A stretch of DNA of 6,758 bases from an uncultured Clostridia bacterium (lineage in GTDB: Bacteria; Bacillota; Clostridia; Oscillospirales; Ruminococcaceae). Location: assembly GCA_945947715.1 (NCBI GenBank), contig CAMEYZ010000121.1, positions 1-6,758 of the forward strand, read 5' to 3'. A program made the position numbers and the translations under genes. Every line of letters begins with the position of its first letter. Within the stretch, counting starts at the first letter, position 1. Below are positions 1-4,569 of this stretch, piece by piece. The notes under the pieces were generated by a model. That model saw only the letters and a program-made list of their open reading frames with translations. It was not told the origin of the DNA and did not search any database.

Positions 1-424
1 AGCTCTGCTTGAATTTATTCATCATATCCTCAAAAGCAGCTTCCTTGGTAAGAGGCGCTTTTTCCTGAGGCTGTCCCTGTACAGCCGAACGGCTCCTACC
101 GCCGTTTGTACGGTCATTTCCTCTGTTTCTGTCGCCCCGTCTGTCTCCCTGAGGTCCGCCCCGTCTCATATCCTTCTGAGGGTGAGGATTCTCGGAAGCT
201 TTTTTAATGGAAAGCGATATTTTACCCTCCTCGCTGACCGACAGGACCTTTACCTTTACCTCCTGTCCTATTGTGAGGTGATCTTTGATCTCGCTTACAA
301 ATGTGTTTGCTACTTCGGAAATATGAACCATTCCCGTAACATTCGGTTCAAGCTCAACAAAAGCACCGAAATTCGTTATTCCGGTAACCTTTCCGTCATA
401 AATTTTTCCAACTTCCGGCTGCAT
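1..424 (-). CDS. yabR: S1 domain RNA-binding protein, YabR-like (3' end cut by window edge)
   Basis: The reading frame starts at the ATG at 424-422, 12 bases after a strong Shine-Dalgarno GGGAGG (437-442), and is open for 141 codons to the window edge, so the C-terminus is missing. Residues 1-75 form one S1 (OB-fold) domain: opening GKIYDGKVTGITNFGAFVEL, then GMVHISEV, GQEVKVKVLSV and the closing GKISLSIK strand. Residues 87-112 are a basic, Arg/Gly/Asn-rich, probably disordered linker (RRGG, DRRGDRNRGNDR). The last visible part, around FEDMMNKFKQS, resembles the C-terminal helix that often ends this family, so few residues are probably lost. The family is cytosolic and binds RNA, probably with ribosome-linked roles; its exact function is not established. 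The gene lies 25 bases after divIC and is probably co-transcribed with it, as in Bacillus. The family call is firm; the symbol rests on family plus gene order. Confidence 0.9.
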   Translation of the reverse strand, partial: MQPEVGKIYDGKVTGITNFGAFVELEPNVTGMVHISEVANTFVSEIKDHLTIGQEVKVKVLSVSEEGKISLSIKKASENPHPQKDMRRGGPQGDRRGDRNRGNDRTNGGRSRSAVQGQPQEKAPLTKEAAFEDMMNKFKQS

Positions 425-449
425 TTAAATTATGATCCTCCCGACAAAA

Positions 450-779
450 TTAACTTCTTGTTGTATCGTAAAAACGGCGCTCCGACGGATATGCATAGCC
501 ATACAGCTCGATAGCGATGCGCTCCATATAAGCGCGCTCGTCGTCCTCGCTGAGAATACTTGCATAGCTGGCATTCTCGGCTGTAAGAGCTTCCTTTTCC
601 TCTTCCAGAGCCGCAAGGACAGCCTGCTTTTCCGCAACATCCTTCTTATCCGATGAGATGGAATATGCACAGTAGACCAGCACGGCACCCACAGCTACAA
701 AGGTAAACAGTTTTCTTCCGAAGCTACCGTTTTTCTGCTTCTTGATATAGGCCCTTCCGTTGCCCACATTATACTCCAT
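450..779 (-). CDS. divIC: Septum formation initiator, DivIC/FtsB family
   Basis: A 109-residue bitopic membrane protein of the usual size for DivIC/FtsB. Residues 1-22 are a short basic cytoplasmic tail (KKQK, GRK). Residues 23-41 are one transmembrane helix. Residues 44-72 are an Ala/Glu/Leu-rich coiled coil, and the C-terminus carries the conserved family block ERAYMERIAIELYGYAYPSE. Known members sit in the divisome with FtsL and DivIB/FtsQ and help activate septal peptidoglycan synthesis; in this topology the coiled coil faces outward. The ATG at 779-777 is supported by a purine-rich ribosome site GGCGAGGTGAG (785-795). It has its own sigma-A promoter at 815-844 and is followed after 25 bases by the S1-domain gene, so the two form an operon. 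Position next to yabQ matches the Bacillus order. An FtsL assignment is less likely because of the C-terminal Tyr-Pro-x-Glu type motif and the neighbours. Confidence 0.93.
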   Translation of the reverse strand: MEYNVGNGRAYIKKQKNGSFGRKLFTFVAVGAVLVYCAYSISSDKKDVAEKQAVLAALEEEKEALTAENASYASILSEDDERAYMERIAIELYGYAYPSERRFYDTTRS

Positions 780-814
780 ACCATCTCACCTCGCCTGTTT
801 TTACTCTCCCTTAT

Positions 815-844
815 ATTATACACCAAACACTGCCTCTTTTTCAA
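815..844 (-). promoter_or_regulatory. Sigma-A type promoter of the divIC-S1 operon
   Basis: On the minus strand TTGAAA (839-844) is followed by an 18-base spacer and a perfect TATAAT (815-820). Transcription would start near 807, about 28 bases before the divIC ATG, leaving just enough room for the ribosome site at 785-795. The match is 11 of 12 consensus bases at acceptable spacing. It lies in the 149-base gap between yabQ and divIC, and I see no clear intrinsic terminator for yabQ in that gap. The site implies vegetative expression of divIC independent of the sporulation genes upstream. No experimental start site is available. Confidence 0.8.
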
Positions 845-928
845 GTAAATTTTGTAATGTTCCGACGGATTTGTACAATATCTATAAACGCATCCACTTT
901 CGCAGGCGCGATTATGTACACATTTACA

Positions 929-1342
929 TCATATGTCATTATTTTTCTTTTTTGTCCTTTTTTTCAGCTTCCTAAAGGCTCTCCGCAGCCCACCGCACAG
1001 CCTCCTGAGCAGCCCTGTCACCGTATTTCCTACCGCTGTCAGATACAGAACCGCTCCTATACCCGCTCCCGCAATGCAGAAAAACCGGACCACTCCTCTT
1101 CCCATAAGCGCTGACAACAGAAATACCGCCAGCCCGAATATTATCATATATAAAATATCTGCGACGGCAGTAGGTATTTTTTTGCCCATAAATGGGAAAA
1201 TTATTCTTACTGCACGGAAAACATCATACACGACCCCCAGCGCTCCGCCGAGAATAACAGAGCACAAAAATATAAACACCTGCTGCGGTATGGTGAAAAA
1301 GGTCTCGATGCCTCCTGTGAACAGACCTGCGCTCAGCATCAT
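929..1342 (-). CDS. yabQ: Spore cortex biosynthesis membrane protein YabQ
   Basis: From the ATG at 1342 this is a 137-residue hydrophobic protein with three likely membrane segments: about residues 19-42, 59-80 and 86-106. The first holds the family-typical GGALGVVYDVFR (helix, Tyr-Asp, Arg). The C-terminus is strongly basic (RRAFRKLKKRTKKKN) and should be cytoplasmic. YabQ of Bacillus is a mother-cell membrane protein needed for spore cortex formation; that role is taken from the family. Start choice: the ATG overlaps the yabP stop as ATGA (1342-1339), and GGGGGAAG lies 8 bases upstream, which suggests translational coupling. A GTG at 1360 would add six residues but has a poor ribosome site. 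The gene directly follows yabP and should be expressed with it during sporulation. Sequence conservation is low across the family, so the call depends on size, topology and context as well as motifs. Confidence 0.87.
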   Translation of the reverse strand: MMLSAGLFTGGIETFFTIPQQVFIFLCSVILGGALGVVYDVFRAVRIIFPFMGKKIPTAVADILYMIIFGLAVFLLSALMGRGVVRFFCIAGAGIGAVLYLTAVGNTVTGLLRRLCGGLRRAFRKLKKRTKKKNNDI

Positions 1343-1605
1343 CTGAAAAGCTTCCCCCACATGCCAGTTTTTCCGGTGCGGTCCCTGTCGCCGTAGGTCA
1401 CAGAGGATATCTCCCCTGTCAGGGACAGCTGTCCGTTTTCAAGGCTCAGCTCTCCTACCTTCATTCCCCTTCCCTTTATGGTCATCATCCCTGCGCAGGT
1501 GTATATTATAATAGTATCCTCGTCAAACCTTTCCGTGTCGGTCACACCAGTTACCGTCATGCTCCTTCTGTCAGTCATCGACATGCTGTGCACAGCATCA
1601 GCCAT
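1339..1605 (-). CDS. yabP: Sporulation protein YabP
   Basis: An 88-residue soluble beta-rich protein. The central pattern (VTGVTDTERFDEDTIII, then a GMMTIKGRGMKVGELSLENG stretch, then LTGEISSVTYGD) and the terminal GMWGKLFR match the YabP family, whose Bacillus member also ends in KLFR. The family is related to the spore-coat/cortex protein YqfC, but the adjacent yabQ makes YabP the better name. The ATG at 1605-1603 is preceded at 7 bases by a strong ribosome site GGGGAGG (1613-1619). In Bacillus the gene is expressed in the mother cell under sigma-E; here I could not find a convincing sigma-E promoter. It is the first gene of its transcription unit: the S4-domain gene (yabO/rqcP) that precedes it in Bacillus is absent, and the divergent intergenic region lies upstream instead. 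Confidence 0.92.
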   Translation of the reverse strand: MADAVHSMSMTDRRSMTVTGVTDTERFDEDTIIIYTCAGMMTIKGRGMKVGELSLENGQLSLTGEISSVTYGDRDRTGKTGMWGKLFR

Positions 1606-1666
1606 GTATATTCCTCCCCGAAAGCAGTATTACTATATTATATTCCTGCGACAAAACGTTTAGCAC

Positions 1667-1685
1667 CAAAGGCCCCCGGTCTTTG
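1667..1685. repeat. Hairpin between yabP and the rightward promoter
   Basis: CAAAGGCC (1667-1674) pairs with GGTCTTTG (1678-1685) through 8 pairs, one of them G-T, with a CCC loop. It lies 20 bases before the -35 of the rightward promoter and about 62 bases upstream of the yabP ribosome site. On the minus strand it could fold in the yabP leader or act as a weak block to transcription coming out of this region. No long T run directly follows on either strand, so a terminator call is not justified. Confidence 0.4.
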
Positions 1686-1704
1686 AAATTTTACACAAAA
1701 TCTA

Positions 1705-1733
1705 TTGACAAATCCGACGGCGGAGTATATAAT
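1705..1733 (+). promoter_or_regulatory. Perfect-consensus sigma-A promoter, rightward
   Basis: TTGACA (1705-1710), a 17-base spacer, and TATAAT (1728-1733) match the housekeeping consensus at all 12 positions with ideal spacing. The 20 bases upstream are A/T-rich (ATTTTACACAAAATCTA), a possible UP element. Transcription should start near 1740. The next plus-strand start codon with a good ribosome site is the GTG of RNase J at 2276, so the transcript begins with more than 500 untranslated bases unless it ends at the stem-loop at 2086-2138. Such a strong promoter is unusual for an ordinary protein gene and is more typical of abundant RNAs. Confidence 0.88.
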
Positions 1734-1739
1734 TAATAT

Positions 1740-2138
1740 TGTATATTTATGTGCGGACCGTTTGGGAGATCTCCCGAAACAGTATTTATGGCGGCACAGA
1801 GAAATGTTTTGCCGCTCTGAATTTTTTACAGGATTTATTCTATTATACTCTGCATTTTGTTTGACCGATATCCGGTCGTGGACAAAACAGACAAGAAAAT
1901 TGTTTTTCAGCTTCTGTACGGTTTTTGTTCTGTCACGATATTATCGGAACGGTGTTATCTCCGCTTCGGAAACAGCGGACTTGCTTTCTGTCGGAATTAT
2001 TTGTTGATGTTGTGTGCGATGTTCGGAATTTTAATATCAGGACTGTCATCTGAATGCTGACTGAATAACGGGCAGCTACTGCCGTATAAAACAGACTGCT
2101 TTCCCAATGCTTCATTTGGGGCAGATACTCTGTTTTAT
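1740..2138 (+). ncRNA. Candidate structured RNA or long RNase J leader
   Basis: This stretch has no credible protein: frames open for 67-100 codons on the plus strand begin only with TTG (one of them inside the -35 box), lack ribosome sites and resemble no family I know. It is bounded by a perfect promoter and a terminator-like hairpin and holds a series of local stems: GTTT+GGGAGA with TCTCCC+AAAC (1760-1780, one bulged G); GCGGCA/TGCCGC (1791-1796/1810-1815); GACCG/CGGTC (1863-1877); TCCGCT/AGCGGA (1960-1965/1974-1979); GATGTT/AATATC (2018-2023/2033-2038); GGCAG/CTGCC (2071-2075/2079-2083). The motif TCGGAA occurs four times (1944, 1966, 1991, 2023), twice in hairpin loops. It does not show the signature motifs of RNase P RNA, tmRNA or T-box leaders. 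It may be a stand-alone RNA of about 400 bases or the 5' leader of the RNase J gene. The stems were found by eye, not by energy calculation. Confidence 0.4.
2086..2138 (+). terminator. Terminator-like stem-loop before RNase J
   Basis: An interrupted stem: ATAAAACAGA (2086-2095) with TCTGTTTTAT (2129-2138), then CTGC (2096-2099) with GCAG (2121-2124), then CCCAA (2103-2107) with TTGGG (2116-2120), around the loop TGCTTCAT. The T-rich 3' arm TTTTATTCCTT gives it the form of an intrinsic terminator with an A tract in front, and it could act in both directions. The GC core is modest and interrupted by TTT and ATAC bulges, so partial termination or a purely structural role is possible. If it terminates, the transcript from 1740 is a separate RNA of about 400 bases and RNase J needs another promoter or read-through. 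Confidence 0.45.
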
Positions 2139-2275
2139 TCCTTATACTTTGCCTTTAAGCAGGAAATAATATGTATAAAAAATACAGAGAACACGGAATA
2201 ATAACGGTACCAGTAAATCTACAAATCTATTTAGTTTATGCCAGAAATTTTTTATGAAAGATGAGGTAATTTTTA
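2139..2275 (+). other. A/T-rich leader directly before RNase J
   Basis: These 137 bases lie between the stem-loop and the RNase J start. I see no protein gene. The best promoter-like match is TTGCCT (2149-2154) with a long 19-base spacer to TATAAA (2174-2179), which is weak compared with the perfect promoter at 1705. The ribosome site for RNase J lies at its right end. Confidence 0.4.
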
Positions 2276-2278
2276 GTG
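2263..2278 (+). promoter_or_regulatory. Ribosome site and GTG start of RNase J
   Basis: GAGGT (2263-2267) lies 8 bases before the GTG at 2276-2278. It decides the start of a gene whose first 200 codons are low-complexity: inside the frame the later candidates are an ATG at residue 86 and a TTG at residue 134, neither of which I would prefer, and none occurs from residue 135 to 219. Confidence 0.75.
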
Positions 2279-4537
2279 GCAAGAAATGATACGGAATACA
2301 AAATAAACGATTTCGGCGAGAAGATAGCCGTTAAACAGGACTCCAAAAAGCCTGAGCTTCCTCCCAGAGGTCAGTCCCCTGAGACCTTCGTTCCCAAAAA
2401 TAGCTTTAATCAGAATTACAGCAGAAGCTTCAATCAGTACGACCGTACTCCAAGACAGCCCGCTTATCGTGATAATAACGGAAATAAATATCAGAACAAT
2501 AATAACAATAAACGCTCCTATCAGCAGAATATGAACGGCTACTCAAACAACAGCTACACCAATAACAGGGATAACGGAAATAATCCAACAAGTGCACCCA
2601 GCGGAAATAACAGCGGCTTTTCTCGAAACGATAACCGCGGCAGCATTAATAAAAATAACAGCCGCACAAATAGCTTGAACCGCCCCTACCAGCAAAAGTC
2701 CTATTCCCGTCGCTCCTATCAGCAGAACAGGACTCGCGATAATTCTCCCGCAGAGGGTTATCAGGATCAGCAGCAGTCAAGATTTCTCCCCGCAGGCAAT
2801 TCCTTCGATAATTCTCCCGCTGAGATAAGACTTATAGATGAACAAAACGGCTACCGCTCCAACCACAAGGACGTTAAGCGCACTCCTCTTAAGATAATTC
2901 CCTTAGGCGGTCTTCATGAGATCGGAAAAAATATGACCGTCTTTGAATGTGCTAACGATATCTTTATCGTGGACTGCGGAATGGCATTCCCTGACAGCGA
3001 TATGCCCGGCGTTGATATCGTGCTCCCCGATTTTTCCTACATCGAGGAAAACGCTGACCGCGTAAGAGGCGTGGTCATCACTCACGGTCACGAGGACCAC
3101 ATCGGTGGTCTGCCCTATCTGCTTAAGAAGATAAACGTCCCAGTTTATGCCACCAGACTTACTGTGGGCCTTATCGAAAACAAGCTTAAGGAACACAATC
3201 TCATGAACAGTGTGGACCTTAACGTCGTAAAGCCTCGCCAGACTGTGAAATTTGGCTGCATGGCAGTGGAGTTTATCCGAGTAAATCACTCTATCCCTGA
3301 TGCTGTGGCTCTTGCTATACACACTCCTGCGGGTATCGTCGTTCACACCGGCGACTTCAAGGTGGACTATACCCCAATCGAGGGCGGAGTTATCGACCTC
3401 GCACGATTTAGCGAGCTGGGCTCCAGAGGCGTCCTCGCTCTTATGGCAGACTCCACCAACGCTGAAAGAGCAGGTCACACCGCTTCCGAAAGAACAGTGG
3501 GCGCTTCCTTTGAAAAGCTCTTCGACAGGGCAGACGGAAAACGCATCATCATCGCTACCTTCTCTTCAAATATCCAACGTATCCAGCAGATTGTCAACCA
3601 TGCTGTGCGCTGCGGCAGAAAGGTCGCTGTTTCGGGAAGGAGCATGGAGAACGTTATCAGCACCGCTACAGAGCTTGGCTATCTTAAGGTGCCTGATGGC
3701 GTGCTTATCAACCTGGACGAAATAAACCGCCTGCCTCCCGAAAAGGTGGTCCTTATCACCACGGGCAGCCAGGGCGAGCCTATGTCCGCTCTTACGAGAA
3801 TGGCGATGAGCGAACACAGAAGCGTTACTATTACTCCCCAGGACCTTATCATTATTAGCGCAACACCTATCCCCGGAAATGAAAAGCTGGTCACAAAGGT
3901 GGTCAATGAGCTGATGAAATCCGGCGCTGAGGTGGTCTATGAGGCTATGTATGACGTTCACGTTTCCGGTCACGCATGCCAGGAGGAGCTTAAGCTCATG
4001 CAGGCTCTTACTAAGCCTAAGTTCTTTATCCCCGTGCACGGCGAGTACAAGCACCTCAAAAAACACGCGGGTGTGGCTCTCTCTATGGGAATGAGCGAGG
4101 ACAGCGTTATCATCGGCACAAACGGCGATGTTATCGAAACAGACGGAGTTACTATGAGAGTTACCGGCGCAGTTCATGCGGGAAGAGTTCTCGTGGACGG
4201 TCTGGGCGTGGGCGATGTGGGCTCTATCGTGCTCCGCGACAGAAAGCATCTGGCTGAGGACGGCCTTATCGTGGTGGTCGTTACTATCGAAAGCGAGAGC
4301 GGCACTATCCTCGCAGGCCCTGATATCGTATCTCGCGGCTTCGTTTATGTACGCGAGTCCGAGGAAATGATGGACGCTGCAAGAGAGCTGCTCACTCAGA
4401 CTCTTACTAAGTGCCTCGACAGCAATATTCGTGACTGGAATACCATAAAATCACGTATCAAGGACGATCTCAGCGACTATATCTTCATTAAGACAAAGCG
4501 CAGTCCTATGATACTTCCTGTTATTGAAGAGGTATAA
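2276..4537 (+). CDS. rnj: Ribonuclease J with long disordered N-terminal extension
   Basis: RNase J is a metallo-beta-lactamase/beta-CASP nuclease that combines 5'-to-3' exonuclease and endonuclease activity in mRNA decay and rRNA processing. The core begins near residue 204 (PLKIIPLGGLHEIGKNM). It holds the zinc motif THGHEDHIGG (His270, His272, Asp274, His275), His338 in NHSIPDA, Asp360 in HTGDFK, the beta-CASP segment with TTGSQGEPMSAL (495-506), HVSGHA (562-567) and PVHGEY (His588), followed by the RNase J C-terminal domain to residue 753. All catalytic positions I can check are present, so it should be active. The core of about 550 residues equals a normal RNase J. Ahead of it sit about 200 residues rich in Asn, Gln, Ser, Tyr and Arg (38 Asn in the first 200), with repeated SYQQ and DNSPAE units, which are predicted disordered. 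Whether it is RNase J1 or J2 cannot be told. gdpP follows after 32 bases and is probably in the same operon. Confidence 0.95.
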   Translation: MARNDTEYKINDFGEKIAVKQDSKKPELPPRGQSPETFVPKNSFNQNYSRSFNQYDRTPRQPAYRDNNGNKYQNNNNNKRSYQQNMNGYSNNSYTNNRDNGNNPTSAPSGNNSGFSRNDNRGSINKNNSRTNSLNRPYQQKSYSRRSYQQNRTRDNSPAEGYQDQQQSRFLPAGNSFDNSPAEIRLIDEQNGYRSNHKDVKRTPLKIIPLGGLHEIGKNMTVFECANDIFIVDCGMAFPDSDMPGVDIVLPDFSYIEENADRVRGVVITHGHEDHIGGLPYLLKKINVPVYATRLTVGLIENKLKEHNLMNSVDLNVVKPRQTVKFGCMAVEFIRVNHSIPDAVALAIHTPAGIVVHTGDFKVDYTPIEGGVIDLARFSELGSRGVLALMADSTNAERAGHTASERTVGASFEKLFDRADGKRIIIATFSSNIQRIQQIVNHAVRCGRKVAVSGRSMENVISTATELGYLKVPDGVLINLDEINRLPPEKVVLITTGSQGEPMSALTRMAMSEHRSVTITPQDLIIISATPIPGNEKLVTKVVNELMKSGAEVVYEAMYDVHVSGHACQEELKLMQALTKPKFFIPVHGEYKHLKKHAGVALSMGMSEDSVIIGTNGDVIETDGVTMRVTGAVHAGRVLVDGLGVGDVGSIVLRDRKHLAEDGLIVVVVTIESESGTILAGPDIVSRGFVYVRESEEMMDAARELLTQTLTKCLDSNIRDWNTIKSRIKDDLSDYIFIKTKRSPMILPVIEEV
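2513..2824 (+). repeat. Short direct repeats in the RNase J extension
   Basis: CGCTCCTATCAGCAGAA is present exactly at 2513-2529 and 2711-2727, both encoding RSYQQN (residues 80-85 and 146-151). A second pair, GATAATTCTCCCGC followed by AGAG or TGAG, lies at 2738-2755 and 2807-2824 and encodes DNSPAE (155-160 and 178-183). The near identity at base level, including third positions, suggests recent internal duplication rather than convergent amino acid use. The stretch between also contains poly-Asn runs coded by AAT and AAC. Confidence 0.75.
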
Positions 4538-4543
4538 TTATAC
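4532..4543. repeat. Perfect 12-base palindrome at the RNase J stop
   Basis: GTATAATTATAC is its own reverse complement and spans the TAA stop of RNase J (4535-4537). It could be a small operator or simply an A/T-rich chance palindrome; it is too short and weak to be a terminator. It leaves the RNase J to gdpP gap open for read-through. Confidence 0.3.
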
Positions 4544-4569
4544 TAATTGTATATTCGGTGGTGGTTTAA

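Noticed and set aside
1606..1700. Sigma-E promoter for yabP
   Set aside because: Expected from the family, but no pair of boxes with acceptable spacing stood out; AATATAAT fits the -10 partly and nothing fits the -35.
861..1719. TCCGACGG seen near 480, 861 and 1712 as a possible shared site
   Set aside because: Eight bases, one copy inside a coding region, no fixed position relative to promoters; most likely chance.
1791..1819. H-type pseudoknot formed by GCGGCA/TGCCGC and CAGA/TCTG
   Set aside because: The loops that must cross the stems would have zero length, which is not sterically possible; the two pairings are alternatives at best.
1705..2060. Plus-strand open frames of 100 and 67 codons in the intergenic region
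   Set aside because: Both begin with TTG (the first is the -35 box itself), lack a ribosome site, look like no known family and overlap the hairpins. A decayed gene cannot be excluded but nothing supports one.
1933..2115. Minus-strand open frame of 60 codons starting with ATG
   Set aside because: No Shine-Dalgarno sequence in front, composition not protein-like, and it runs through the terminator-like stem.
2903..4249. Long minus-strand open frames opposite RNase J (191 and 227 codons)
   Set aside because: They are shadows of the strongly biased codon use of the RNase J gene and show no family features or ribosome sites.
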